The notes under the pieces were generated by a model that was not told the DNA's origin, did not search any database, and saw nothing but the letters and a program-made list of their open reading frames with translations. DNA of 64,000 nucleotides, taken from assembly GCF_024436395.1 (NCBI RefSeq), contig NZ_JAFMZO010000003.1:124001-188000 (forward strand), written 5' to 3'. A program made the translations under genes and the position numbers. Below, piece after piece: positions 43,582-52,864 of this stretch. Position 1 is the first letter of the stretch; each line of letters opens with the position of its first letter. The stretch comes from Paradesertivirga mongoliensis. Its GTDB lineage: Bacteria > Bacteroidota > Bacteroidia > Sphingobacteriales > Sphingobacteriaceae.

Positions 43582-43983
43582 ATGAAACTACGCACTTTTT
43601 TAATTTTAACACTCATTTCATGTATCATCATAGGCACATCTGCTACAATGCCGGTTCAGGATGAAAAAAAAGACCCTCAGTACACAAATCTAAGGGTTCT
43701 GCCTAAAAACATAAGCAGCGATGAGCTCAAGAAAGTGATGGACCATTACAGCGTTTCTTTAGGCGTAAAATGCAATTTTTGTCATGTGAGAAATGAAGAG
43801 ACAAAAAAGATGGATTTCGCCAGCGACGCGAAGGAAGAGAAAGTGATTGCACGCTCCATGATGAAAATGACCAACAAACTTAACATCAAAAACTTTGGCG
43901 AAAAGAAGACACAATACAACCAGGCTGTAATGGAAGTAAGCTGTAAAACCTGTCACCGCGGTAAAGCACACCCTGAGGGGTAA
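43582..43983 (+). CDS. Small exported c-type cytochrome, two CxxCH sites
   Basis: The 133-residue protein has an N-terminal export signal (about residues 1-22) and two haem-binding motifs, CNFCH (64-68) and CKTCH (121-125), near the middle and the C-terminus. The layout resembles the photosynthetic-reaction-centre cytochrome-c-like domain found in many non-phototrophic Bacteroidota. A LISC near residue 14 could be read as a weak lipobox. It is presumably periplasmic and redox-active; the partner is unknown. mazG follows 9 nt later. Confidence 0.82.
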   Translation: MKLRTFLILTLISCIIIGTSATMPVQDEKKDPQYTNLRVLPKNISSDELKKVMDHYSVSLGVKCNFCHVRNEETKKMDFASDAKEEKVIARSMMKMTNKLNIKNFGEKKTQYNQAVMEVSCKTCHRGKAHPEG

Positions 43984-43992
43984 TATAAAATT

Positions 43993-44802
43993 ATGTCTTC
44001 AAACATCGCGCCCCCAAAAGCAAACACACCGGCAACTGCTTTTGAAAGATTACTCAACATAATGGATACCCTGAGGGAGCAATGCCCCTGGGATAAAAAG
44101 CAAACGCTAGAAACCTTACGACATCTGACTATTGAAGAAACCTACGAGCTATCTGATGCCATTTTGGAGGGAGATAAACAGGAGATAAAAAAAGAGCTTG
44201 GGGACATTATGCTCCATTTGGTTTTTTACGCCCGTATTGGATCAGAGACCGGCGATTTTGATATTACTGATGTATTGAACAGCATTTGTGAGAAACTCGT
44301 GCATCGTCACCCTCATATATATGGTGATGTAACCGTCAGTAGCGAAGAAGAGGTAAAACGAAACTGGGAGCAGCTAAAATTAAAAGAGGGTACAAAATCT
44401 GTCCTGGAAGGGGTTCCATCCTCTTTGCCGGCACTGATCAAAGCTTCAAGGATCCAGGAAAAAGCGCGCGGCGTGGGCTTTGACTGGGAGGAGAAAACTC
44501 AGGTATGGGAAAAAGTTGAGGAAGAGATGAATGAGTTCAGGCAGGAATTTAACGTTGCAGACGATTCTATTATCGACAAGGACAGGGCCGAAAGTGAGTT
44601 CGGAGACTTGCTGTTCTCTCTGATTAATTATGCCCGCTTTATTAATATCAATCCCGAAGACGCCCTTGAAAAGACCAACAAAAAATTCATCAAAAGATTT
44701 CAATACCTGGAAAACAAAGCGGCAGAATCCAATAAAAGCCTGAAAGATATGACACTGGCAGAAATGGATGTTTTCTGGAATGAAGCCAAAACCCGAACCT
44801 GA
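43993..44802 (+). CDS. mazG: Nucleoside triphosphate pyrophosphohydrolase MazG
   Basis: A 269-residue protein with two MazG domains. The first has CPWDKKQTLETLRHLTIEE, with the metal-binding EETYEL and KKELGDIMLHLVFYAR; the second has AESEFGDLLFSLINYARF. It hydrolyses NTPs to NMP and pyrophosphate, a house-cleaning role linked in E. coli to ppGpp control. Length and the tandem layout match MazG and not the short phage type. It is 9 nt after the cytochrome gene. Confidence 0.93.
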   Translation: MSSNIAPPKANTPATAFERLLNIMDTLREQCPWDKKQTLETLRHLTIEETYELSDAILEGDKQEIKKELGDIMLHLVFYARIGSETGDFDITDVLNSICEKLVHRHPHIYGDVTVSSEEEVKRNWEQLKLKEGTKSVLEGVPSSLPALIKASRIQEKARGVGFDWEEKTQVWEKVEEEMNEFRQEFNVADDSIIDKDRAESEFGDLLFSLINYARFININPEDALEKTNKKFIKRFQYLENKAAESNKSLKDMTLAEMDVFWNEAKTRT

Positions 44803-44944
44803 GTCGTTTTAATTAAATTTCAATAAAAATCAATCAGCTGTATCACTATTGTTTTACTGTGCGTACTGTATATTACGAGGAAATGATTCCGGTTGTAGTC
44901 AGGCTCTATCGTCAATGCCTTATAACTGCACCTAACATATATTG

Positions 44945-45514
44945 ATGCAAAAGTCAATCGGCATATCGGACCTTGATTTAATAAGAGGATGTAAATCTGG
45001 AGATCTGAAATCGCAAGAACTGTTGTATAAGCAGTTCTATGGGTATGCTATGGGCGTTGGAATGCGATATCTTTCTAACCGCGATGATGCGATGGAAGTA
45101 GTAAACGATTCGTTTATAAAGGCTTTCAACGGCATTAAGTTTTTTAACGAAAACCAGCCTTTCAGAGCCTGGCTGCGCAGAATTATAGTTAATACAGCGA
45201 TAGATTGCCACAGAAAAAATCTAAAACATCAAAACCAGGAGGATATAGATCTGGTGGTGAATCATGGTAAAGCCGCCGAAGCATTGGAGAATCTCTCGGC
45301 AAAAGATATATTGAGGTTATTAGATAAGCTTCCGGAAATTCACAGAACGGTGTTTAACATGTATGAGCTGGACGGCTTCAATCACGATGAGATCGCGGAT
45401 ATGCTAAACATCCCGGTTAGTTCCTCAAGGGTTTATTTAAGCCGTGCAAAAGATAAGCTTCGCGCTTACATTCTTCAACAACAGAAACGAGACTATGAGC
45501 GAGCCATTCGATAA
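44945..45514 (+). CDS. ECF-type RNA polymerase sigma factor
   Basis: The 189-residue protein has a sigma-70 region 2 (about 20-90: LYKQFYGYAMGVGMRY, DAMEVVNDSFIKAF, FRAWLRRIIVNTAIDCHRK) and a region 4 (about 120-180: LPEIHRTVFNMYELDGFNHD, then SSSRVYLSRAKDKLRAY). ATG 44945 is the second codon of the open frame and is preferred over the TTG at 44942. It overlaps the next gene by 20 nt, so the pair is co-translated and the neighbour is the natural candidate for its membrane regulator. Target promoters are unknown. Confidence 0.92.
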   Translation: MQKSIGISDLDLIRGCKSGDLKSQELLYKQFYGYAMGVGMRYLSNRDDAMEVVNDSFIKAFNGIKFFNENQPFRAWLRRIIVNTAIDCHRKNLKHQNQEDIDLVVNHGKAAEALENLSAKDILRLLDKLPEIHRTVFNMYELDGFNHDEIADMLNIPVSSSRVYLSRAKDKLRAYILQQQKRDYERAIR

Positions 45515-46808
45515 AAAACTCATAAATCACATCAACAAAGTATTCGACGACTTCGAAGACGACTCTGCTGATGCAGGCTGGATCGAGTTGCGAAAACGCT
45601 TGCCTCAACCTAAAAAGAAACGCTATGCTGGATGGTGGATAAGTTCGGCTGCCGCCGTATTGCTACTGGCCGGGGGATGGTACTTCGCTTCATTAACAGG
45701 GCCGCCAGCGAAAAAAGAAAAGCTCACTGCAAACTCATCTGCCAAAATAACGGCACCTGGAAAAAATAACGTCCCCCCTGTCGTCAACAGCCCAACTCCC
45801 GTTGCGCCCGACCGAAACAGTTCTGTTAGAATCGTCGTAAATAAGAGCTCAGGGCATGACGAATCAGCGAAGCAACCTGTGCTAACAAAGCCCTTATTGT
45901 CCAATATTGATGAAAGCTCGGCCGGATCGGTTGAATTTATTGAAACCCAGTCTCAACAAGATCTAACGATCATGGCTCTCTCGAAACACACCTGGGATAA
46001 CACCACCGGTTCAGACGATGAAAGAGCATCAGATATTAAGGTCGAGCCATCCTCAGATCTGGCGGTTAAGGAACCTGAAGTTCTTGCGATGCTCCCGGAG
46101 AAAGCGACATTAACAACACAACTAGACGGTTTAATATCTAATGATAAATCAAATTCGAAAACAGGGCCGAAACTTGCCGTTTTTGCAGGAAGCTACTTTA
46201 CATATGCTGAAGGCAGTGAAACAAGTGTCAATACCCGAATCGGAATTTCTTCTGAAATTAAACTCGGAAAAAAAATAAGTTTCTCGACCGGGGTTTCGTT
46301 AGGGCAAAACTCGCTGAAATTCAACACCTCTATTCCTCAGCAAGCCAAGCTAAATTTTGCCAGAACAGCGCAGCTATCAGAACAGATGAGTTTCGAATCA
46401 CCCGCTCTTAATTCATCGGGCATAGCAATTAACACCTATGATGCTAAGCTTTTGGGTTTGGATATTCCGTTTAATTTAAAATACTTATTTTTGGAGAAGA
46501 AAAACAGCATTTACCTTATCACAGGAATTAGTTCAAACTTTTTTATCAATGAATCATACACCTATAACTATAACTATGCATCCAGTACTAACCCGCCAGA
46601 CCAGCCTCATGGCCAGAGTTCGGGCCAATTTCAGAGCTTCGACTTCGCCAGAATAATTAATCTGTCGGTGGGATATGAGCGCCCTCTAAACGAGAAAACG
46701 AAGATTTCATTCGAACCTTTTATTAAATATCCCGTATCCGGTCTTGGAAGTCATGATTTACGGTTTGGTGCGGCAGGAATGAATCTTAAATTTAATTTTA
46801 ATCGCTAA
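45495..46808 (+). CDS. Putative anti-sigma-like membrane protein with C-terminal beta-barrel
   Basis: The 437-residue product has an acidic/basic N-terminal segment (about 1-44: MSEPFDKKLINHINKVFDDF...), one membrane helix (about 46-66, WWISSAAAVLLLAGGWYF), a long low-complexity Ser/Pro/Lys linker (70-225) and a beta-rich C-terminal domain (about 230-437; IGISSEIKLGKKISFSTGVS and on, ending GMNLKFNFNR) of outer-membrane barrel type. It would span both membranes. The N-terminus lacks a recognisable zinc-binding anti-sigma domain, so the anti-sigma role rests on position only. ATG 45495 lies inside the sigma gene. Confidence 0.7.
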   Translation: MSEPFDKKLINHINKVFDDFEDDSADAGWIELRKRLPQPKKKRYAGWWISSAAAVLLLAGGWYFASLTGPPAKKEKLTANSSAKITAPGKNNVPPVVNSPTPVAPDRNSSVRIVVNKSSGHDESAKQPVLTKPLLSNIDESSAGSVEFIETQSQQDLTIMALSKHTWDNTTGSDDERASDIKVEPSSDLAVKEPEVLAMLPEKATLTTQLDGLISNDKSNSKTGPKLAVFAGSYFTYAEGSETSVNTRIGISSEIKLGKKISFSTGVSLGQNSLKFNTSIPQQAKLNFARTAQLSEQMSFESPALNSSGIAINTYDAKLLGLDIPFNLKYLFLEKKNSIYLITGISSNFFINESYTYNYNYASSTNPPDQPHGQSSGQFQSFDFARIINLSVGYERPLNEKTKISFEPFIKYPVSGLGSHDLRFGAAGMNLKFNFNR

Positions 46809-46833
46809 ACACACAATTCTATCAACTACTTTA

Positions 46834-47286
46834 ATGAAATCATTTACCCGTTTATTGCTAGCGTCTGCTGGCGTTAGTTTTTTGTTGCTATCCTGTGAAA
46901 AAGAATCGCTTAAAATCGATAAAGAAAATGAATTTAATATCCCGTTTACCGCAAATGTGAATGAGCACATCGCACTAAAAAGCGATGATTCGCAAGTACT
47001 TATCACGGTGAAAAATATCAGCGATCGCCGCTGCGCGAATCATTTAGATTGTTTAGATGCCGGAATGGCGGCCGTAAGAGTGCAGGTGTCAACTTCAGAA
47101 AATTCGAAAGCGGAGTCTTTTTTATATCTCGGAACAGTAGGCGAAGATCGAAAGACTGTTGACAGCGTAACCGTCAGGTTGAATAAATCATGGTATGTAG
47201 TATCGCTGCACAGTGTTAACCCGCATCCAATGATGGAAACAACTGAAGCTCAAACAGCAGAACTGTCGATCAAACCGAAACCTTAA
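46834..47286 (+). CDS. Small lipoprotein with paired-cysteine motif
   Basis: A 150-residue lipoprotein: signal ending LLSC (Cys21), then a beta-rich domain with NISDRRCANHLDCLDAGMAA. That stretch resembles the DxRCP...CxWAG pattern seen in many Bacteroidota lipoproteins, and its two cysteines could form a disulfide. No enzyme motif is seen. It follows the sigma/membrane pair by 25 nt and may belong to the same unit. Its stop directly abuts the stop of the convergent permease gene. Confidence 0.72.
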   Translation: MKSFTRLLLASAGVSFLLLSCEKESLKIDKENEFNIPFTANVNEHIALKSDDSQVLITVKNISDRRCANHLDCLDAGMAAVRVQVSTSENSKAESFLYLGTVGEDRKTVDSVTVRLNKSWYVVSLHSVNPHPMMETTEAQTAELSIKPKP

Positions 47287-48507
47287 TTATTTAAAGGTGA
47301 TGGCTTTTACCGGGCTTATCCGGGTAACGAGCATCGAGGGAATGATCAGAACGAGCAGGCATACCACCAGTGTGCCTGCATTTAAAAAGATAATATCTGC
47401 CAATTCTAGCTGTACAGGCACGAATGACATGTAGTACGAAACCTGATCTAACTTGAAAAAATGTGTGTAAGTCTGCAACAAACCCAGACCTATTCCTAAC
47501 ACGTTGCCCAGCAACAAACCAAAACCGATAAGGTAGGCCGCATTGCTTAAAAATATTTTTTGGATACTCCAGTTCGAACTGCCCAGCGCCTTTAATATCC
47601 CGATCATACTGGTTCGCTCGAGGATGATAATAAGAAGCGCAGATATCATGTTAATTACAGCCACTGCCATCATTAATATCAATATAACCTGAGTGTTAAT
47701 ATCAAGCAATGATAACCATTGAAAAATAGTTTGGTACCACTCTGTTATCGAAAACGCCCTTAATCGAAATCCGATATTATCCGACACATGGCTGTTAGCA
47801 GACTCCAGCTTATCGAAATCCTTAACCCGGATTTCATACCCGCCTACCTGACTGTCCTTCCAATTATTAAGGCGTTTTATGATCGACAGATCGCCGATTA
47901 CGTAGGTTTTATCTACTTCCTCTACCCCTAAATTATATATCCCAACGATCTTGAAAGGCCGCTTTCTAAGATTTTCCTGCACGAAATACATCAGGAAGTC
48001 ATCGCCAACTTTTAGCTTCAGCCGGTTAGCTATATGCTGTGATATCAGTATCTGCTTTCGCGCTGCGAGGCTGTCAGTAAAATCAATTACCTTTCCTTCA
48101 ACAAGGATCTTTTTGAAAAAATCCCAGTTAAAAGATTTATCAACACCTTTTAAAACAACACCTTCTATTTCATTGTCTGTGTTAATGATTCCCGGCTTAA
48201 TGGCGTAAGGATAAGCATATTGAATATCCGGCAGACTCTGGAGTTTCTTTAAGGTGTCGGCTCCAAGCGAGAAGGGTGAATTTTCGTATGAAGAGTTTAA
48301 ATCATATTTAATTAAGATGATATCTCCCGAAAAACCTCTTATCTTTTCCCGGATTTCAGTTTTAAATCCCTTAACAACAGCCACCGCCAGAATCATAACA
48401 CTGAGACTCAGCATGATACCCAGAATAGCTATCCGCACACTCAATTTAGAGAAAGAGCGTTTAGATTGAAAGGTAATTCTGTGCGCAATAAAAGCCGTTA
48501 GATTCAA
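47287..48507 (-). CDS. LolC/LolE-like ABC transporter permease (FtsX/MacB family)
   Basis: The 406-residue inner-membrane protein has one N-terminal helix (about 25-48, IAILGIMLSLSVMILAVAVV), a large periplasmic MacB_PCD-like domain (50-260) and three C-terminal helices of FtsX type (VILILMMAVAVINMISALLI; the ERTSMIGILKALGSSNWSI coupling segment; two more to the end). LolCE extracts lipoproteins from the inner membrane for outer-membrane transfer; no ATPase gene is adjacent. Start TTG 48507 gives the family-like LNLTAFIAHRI. Assignment to Lol rather than another FtsX-type permease is moderate. Confidence 0.8.
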   Translation of the reverse strand: MNLTAFIAHRITFQSKRSFSKLSVRIAILGIMLSLSVMILAVAVVKGFKTEIREKIRGFSGDIILIKYDLNSSYENSPFSLGADTLKKLQSLPDIQYAYPYAIKPGIINTDNEIEGVVLKGVDKSFNWDFFKKILVEGKVIDFTDSLAARKQILISQHIANRLKLKVGDDFLMYFVQENLRKRPFKIVGIYNLGVEEVDKTYVIGDLSIIKRLNNWKDSQVGGYEIRVKDFDKLESANSHVSDNIGFRLRAFSITEWYQTIFQWLSLLDINTQVILILMMAVAVINMISALLIIILERTSMIGILKALGSSNWSIQKIFLSNAAYLIGFGLLLGNVLGIGLGLLQTYTHFFKLDQVSYYMSFVPVQLELADIIFLNAGTLVVCLLVLIIPSMLVTRISPVKAITFK

Positions 48508-48579
48508 GCTATAACTGTTTTTTTGTACTTTAGCAAAGATGCAAAAATTTCCATCGCTTGCCTGGTGAACTTAATTTTT

Positions 48580-49845
48580 ATGCAAATGAGACCATATCTA
48601 TTGACATTCTTACTGGCCGTTCTGTTTGTTTCGGCATGCAGTTCGGGAAAACGCGGATCGCCACCAACGACAACTACAACAAACGCCGGCCAGCAACAGG
48701 TTAGTCGTGAAAGTACCAGGATTGAATTAATTACCGGGGCGGAACAGACTGCCGTATATGTACCTATGCTAAAAGGGAAACGGGTAGGAATAGTCGCAAA
48801 TCCAACCTCTATTATCGGACCAAAACATCTGGTTGATACTCTCAGATCACTTGGCGTTAACATAATAAAAGCATTCGGCCCCGAACATGGATTTAGGGGG
48901 CAGGCGAGTGACGGCGCTAAAGTTCAAAACGACGTTGATACAAGAACCGGTATACCAATTATTTCTCTTTACGGCAGTCATACCAAACCAACACCTGCCG
49001 ATTTAAAAGGCGTTGATATAATGATATTCGACATTCAAGATGTTGGGGCAAGATTTTACACCTATATATCAACTCTTCACCTCATCATGGAAGCCTGTGC
49101 TGAAAATAACGTCGAGTTGATGATTCTCGACAGGCCAAATCCAAACGCATATATTGATGGGCCAATTCGCGAAGAAAAATACAAATCGTTTATCGGAATG
49201 CATCCTATTCCTATTACTCACGGGATGACGATCGGCGAATATGCCCGGATGATAAACGGCGAAGGCTGGCTCAACAATAAAATTCAGTGCAAACTCAATA
49301 TTATCAAACTCCAAAACTATACTCATACTAAGCCATATACGCTTCCAGTAAAGCCATCTCCGAATCTCAACACACAGCAATCAATTTTATTATATCCATC
49401 CCTATGCCTGTTTGAAGGAACGGTGATTAGTGTTGGGCGAGGAACGCAGATGCCCTTTCAGATTTTAGGCAATCCTAAGCTGGAGGATAAATACAAATTT
49501 AGCTTTACGCCGGTAGCTATACCCGGCATGAGTGAAACGCCATTGCACCAGAATGAAAAATGCTATGGATTGGACTTAAGAAATTACGACACCAGCAACT
49601 TTATAAAAACAGGAAGACTAAACCTGCAATGGCTCATTGAAATGTATAAGGCATATCCTGAGAAAGATAAATTTTTTGATCATACCTTAAACAAAAGGAT
49701 GAATAACTTTGATCGCCTGGCTGGTACTGAAAATTTAAAAAAGCAGATTATATCCGGCAAAAGCGAAGACGAGATCCGTAGGTCATGGGAACCGGGATTG
49801 TCTCAGTTTAAGTTGATGCGAAAGAAATATTTACTCTACCAATAA
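48580..49845 (+). CDS. namZ: DUF1343 / NamZ-type exo-beta-N-acetylmuramidase lipoprotein
   Basis: From ATG 48580 the 421-residue protein has a lipoprotein signal (FVSAC, Cys20), a Thr-rich spacer and then the DUF1343 domain: GKRVGIVANPTSIIGPKHLV, IIKAFGPEHGFRGQASDGAK, PIISLYGSHTKPT, FDIQDVGARFYTYISTLH, DRPNPN and PSPNLNTQQSILLYPSLCLF. NamZ proteins release terminal MurNAc from peptidoglycan fragments, suggesting a role in muropeptide recovery in the periplasm. The frame opens at a TTG at 48523, ahead of the signal, which is unlikely. fmt starts 3 nt later. Confidence 0.87.
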   Translation: MQMRPYLLTFLLAVLFVSACSSGKRGSPPTTTTTNAGQQQVSRESTRIELITGAEQTAVYVPMLKGKRVGIVANPTSIIGPKHLVDTLRSLGVNIIKAFGPEHGFRGQASDGAKVQNDVDTRTGIPIISLYGSHTKPTPADLKGVDIMIFDIQDVGARFYTYISTLHLIMEACAENNVELMILDRPNPNAYIDGPIREEKYKSFIGMHPIPITHGMTIGEYARMINGEGWLNNKIQCKLNIIKLQNYTHTKPYTLPVKPSPNLNTQQSILLYPSLCLFEGTVISVGRGTQMPFQILGNPKLEDKYKFSFTPVAIPGMSETPLHQNEKCYGLDLRNYDTSNFIKTGRLNLQWLIEMYKAYPEKDKFFDHTLNKRMNNFDRLAGTENLKKQIISGKSEDEIRRSWEPGLSQFKLMRKKYLLYQ

Positions 49846-49848
49846 ATT

Positions 49849-50769
49849 ATGCGAATCATATTCATGGGTACTCCCGAGTTTGCCGTAGCTTCATTAGAAG
49901 CTCTTCTTAATGCCGGCTGCAATATAGTTGGAGTTGTTACTGCGCCGGACAAACCAGCCGGTCGCGGTCAAAAGATTCACGAATCGGCTGTTAAGCAATT
50001 TGCCCTCTCAAAAGGATTGGAGGTACTACAGCCGTTAAAGCTCAAAGACCCTGATTTTCACGATAAGCTCAGGTCTTTAAAAGCAGATCTACAAGTTGTT
50101 GTGGCTTTTCGTATGCTTCCGGAAACGGTGTGGGATATGCCTCCAAAGGGAACTATAAACCTTCATGCCTCGCTGTTACCGAAATACCGCGGTGCGGCGC
50201 CAATTAATTGGGCTGTTATAAACGGAGAAAAGGAAACAGGTGTTACCACCTTCCTGTTGCAACATGAAATTGATACAGGGAATATCTTATTTTCTAAGTC
50301 TGTGCCTATCAGTGAACAGGAAACTGCGGGCGACATCCATGATAAACTAATGCAGACCGGCGCAACACTGCTCGTTGACACGGTTAAGGCGATCGAATCT
50401 GGGGATTATACTCCGGTGGTTCAGCCCGAAATTTTGCCTGGTGAAACAGAACTACCTCATGCACCAAAAATATTCAAAGAAGACTGTCTGATTAGGTGGA
50501 ATCAACCCGTCGAGAAGGTGTATAATCATATCCGGGGCTTAAGCCCCTACCCTACAGCCTATACTGTATTTAAAGAGAAAACCCTAAAGATTTATTCGGC
50601 CGAAATTATGGATAAAGAACCTGGTATTCAGCCTGGAGGCTTTTTAAGCGACGATAAAAGCTACCTTCGCTTTGCGTGTTTAGATGGCTTTATTTGTGTG
50701 AGGGATATTCAGATGGAAGGAAAAAAGAGGATGCCGGTAGAAGAATTTCTAAGAGGTTTTCGTAATTAA
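49849..50769 (+). CDS. fmt: Methionyl-tRNA formyltransferase
   Basis: The 306-residue enzyme formylates initiator Met-tRNA with 10-formyl-THF. It starts MRIIFMGTPEFAVASLEAL, has the catalytic INLHASLLPKYRGAAPINWA with Asn and His, the HEIDTGNIL aspartate and the C-terminal OB-like domain (VYNHIRGLSPYPTAYT). A def gene is not in the window. It is placed 3 nt after namZ and ends 1 nt from the convergent aminotransferase. Confidence 0.95.
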   Translation: MRIIFMGTPEFAVASLEALLNAGCNIVGVVTAPDKPAGRGQKIHESAVKQFALSKGLEVLQPLKLKDPDFHDKLRSLKADLQVVVAFRMLPETVWDMPPKGTINLHASLLPKYRGAAPINWAVINGEKETGVTTFLLQHEIDTGNILFSKSVPISEQETAGDIHDKLMQTGATLLVDTVKAIESGDYTPVVQPEILPGETELPHAPKIFKEDCLIRWNQPVEKVYNHIRGLSPYPTAYTVFKEKTLKIYSAEIMDKEPGIQPGGFLSDDKSYLRFACLDGFICVRDIQMEGKKRMPVEEFLRGFRN

Positions 50770-50770
50770 C

Positions 50771-51610
50771 CTAGGCGATTGAAGAATTCAGTTTTTCTTG
50801 TAAATCTTTAGCCACTTCATTAAAATAACGTTTATTATTAAATCCCATCACCCATTGGATACCGCGAGTAGCGTTCGTTAAAAAGACTTCTTCGGCTTCA
50901 TTTAAAATATCCGGATTTATCTGCGCTTCAATCACTTCCATTTTATTGTCTTTGGCCAACTGCATGGTTACACTTCGCATTACACCGGCAATACAGCCCT
51001 CGCTTAATGCCGGCGTATAGATCTTCTTTTTAAAAACCACAAACACATTCGCACTCATAGCTTCGCATAAGAAACCATTGCTATTTAAGATAAAAACCTC
51101 GTCAAGAGACTTTTGCTTACGATAAATCCCGGCCATTACATACACCAGAGAATTGCAGGTTTTAAGATTCGCCAAAGTATTTACCGGCTTGGTAACCTCG
51201 TCATAAACATCTACTATTAAACCCTTGGCTGCATGGATATATGAGCTTTCGTCCGAACTGCTCAACTCCAGTGTATAGGCAAATTGATTGCCGGTAGGAC
51301 TATATAAGCCATCGGAATCCCGAAAGACGGTTAATCTCACACGTGCATTTTGACCGCATGAATTTCGACGCACTAATTCATCGACTTTTTTACGCAGAAA
51401 ATCAGCCGATATCTTTTTGAAACCTTCAAGTTTAAGCGTTGCCATTCCGCGCTGTAAACGCTGTGCATGGAGTTCTGCATATTGCAGCTTACCGTTCATA
51501 TAACGCATCGATTCAAACAACCCGTCTCCATATCTGAAGCCTCTGTTGGCAATGGTAAGAACGGGCTGTGCGGCGGGAAGAATCTCTCCGTTATAATTAA
51601 TGAAATTCAT
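50771..51610 (-). CDS. Class IV PLP aminotransferase, candidate aminodeoxychorismate lyase
   Basis: The 279-residue fold-type IV protein has ANRGFRYGDGLFESMRY, the PLP-lysine region NTLANLKTCNSLVYVMAGIY and the family motif SLDEVFILNSNGFLCEAMSA, then TPALSEGCIAGVMR. This class covers branched-chain aminotransferase, D-amino-acid aminotransferase and 4-amino-4-deoxychorismate lyase (PabC). The size and the pabB gene at 61804 make PabC plausible for folate synthesis, but sequence alone does not decide. It is followed on the same strand by nothing close; rluD lies 36 nt upstream. Confidence 0.82.
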   Translation of the reverse strand: MNFINYNGEILPAAQPVLTIANRGFRYGDGLFESMRYMNGKLQYAELHAQRLQRGMATLKLEGFKKISADFLRKKVDELVRRNSCGQNARVRLTVFRDSDGLYSPTGNQFAYTLELSSSDESSYIHAAKGLIVDVYDEVTKPVNTLANLKTCNSLVYVMAGIYRKQKSLDEVFILNSNGFLCEAMSANVFVVFKKKIYTPALSEGCIAGVMRSVTMQLAKDNKMEVIEAQINPDILNEAEEVFLTNATRGIQWVMGFNNKRYFNEVAKDLQEKLNSSIA

Positions 51611-51646
51611 AACTCCTAAAATATTCCAATAAAAACCTGAGAAACG

Positions 51647-52684
51647 CTATTCTGATTTAGTATTTGAGACATAATTTCGCCATTTTTCTAGTACCGCCTG
51701 AAAATCAGCAGGTAAATCTGATTCGAAATATATTCGCTTCTTCGAGACCGGATGCTCGAAGCCTAAAGACTGAGCGTGTAAAGCCTGTCGCGGCATTATC
51801 TCAAAGCAATTATCCACAAATTGGCGGTACTTACTAAAAACGGTCCCTTTTAAAATTTTGTCACCCCCATAAGAAGCATCGCTAAACAAGGGGTGCCCGA
51901 TATGCTGCATGTGTGCCCGTATCTGATGTGTTCTTCCTGTTTCCAGCTGACATTCGATCAAAGTTACATAATTAAGGCGCTCTAAAATTTTATAGTGAGT
52001 AACAGACCATTTTCCCTTGTCTTCATTATCATAAATGTCCATGATCTTCCGGTCGCGGAGGCTCCTGCCAATGTAGCCGGACACGGTGCCATCTTCAGCT
52101 AAATCACCCCAAACCAGTGCGAGATATTTCCGGGTTATGGAGTGATCGAAAAATTGCTTTGCCAGATAGGACATCGAAAACTCGTTCTTACTGATTAATA
52201 ACAAGCCCGAGGTGTCTTTATCAATACGGTGAACCAAACCAGGCCGTCCATCATTTCCGGGAAGCTGAGGCAGTTGCTGAAAATGGAAAACCAGCCCGTT
52301 TACCAGCGTGCCATGGTAATTGTTATAGCCGGGGTGAACCACCATACCCGCTGGCTTGTTCACAACCAATACATCATCGTCCTCGTAGACTATACTTAAA
52401 GGTATGTCCTCGGGGTAAACCTCGGTATCCCTCGGAGGATGCGGCAAAACAACCGAAATAATATCTGCAGGTTTTACTTTGTAACTTGCTTTAACCTGTT
52501 TGTCATTCACCAACACACTTCCGGTTTCAATGGCACTCTGAATACGATTTCTCGACGCATTCTCAACTCGATTCATCAAAAATTTATCGATCCTTAACAA
52601 CGATTGGCCTTTATCCACTACCACCCGCAGATGTTCAAACAGATCCTGTTCTTCCTGCTCAGGTAACTCAAGTTCTTCAGACAT
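51647..52684 (-). CDS. rluD: 23S rRNA pseudouridine synthase, RluD/RluA family
   Basis: A 345-residue protein: an acidic N-terminal tail, S4 RNA-binding domain (about 30-90, LLRIDKFLMNRVENASRN), then the catalytic domain with VNKPAGMVVHPGYNNYHGTL, GLVHRIDKDTSGLLLISKN holding the catalytic Asp, and QLETGRTHQIRAHMQHIGHP. RluD isomerises uridines in helix 69 of 23S rRNA. A TAATTTTG box 6 nt before the ATG suggests an almost leaderless mRNA. Confidence 0.92.
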   Translation of the reverse strand: MSEELELPEQEEQDLFEHLRVVVDKGQSLLRIDKFLMNRVENASRNRIQSAIETGSVLVNDKQVKASYKVKPADIISVVLPHPPRDTEVYPEDIPLSIVYEDDDVLVVNKPAGMVVHPGYNNYHGTLVNGLVFHFQQLPQLPGNDGRPGLVHRIDKDTSGLLLISKNEFSMSYLAKQFFDHSITRKYLALVWGDLAEDGTVSGYIGRSLRDRKIMDIYDNEDKGKWSVTHYKILERLNYVTLIECQLETGRTHQIRAHMQHIGHPLFSDASYGGDKILKGTVFSKYRQFVDNCFEIMPRQALHAQSLGFEHPVSKKRIYFESDLPADFQAVLEKWRNYVSNTKSE

Positions 52685-52689
52685 GGATG

Positions 52690-52697
52690 CAAAATTA
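52690..52697 (-). promoter_or_regulatory. -7 promoter box directly upstream of rluD
   Basis: On the minus strand TAATTTTG matches TAnnTTTG and ends 5 nt before the ATG at 52684; a CTTG about 17 nt further up is a weak -33 candidate. Confidence 0.4.
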
Positions 52698-52864
52698 AAC
52701 TTTGCAATTCAATTCAAGTCATAGAAACAAATTCTTCTTTAAATTGTATAATTATCAGTCACCGTCCATCGTATGAGGAAGTTTGTTAAGAATTTGAAGG
52801 TGTTGTTAAATTTTTTCCCATTTTTGATTCGGGAAATATATTTCAAACACTAATTCAAATCACA

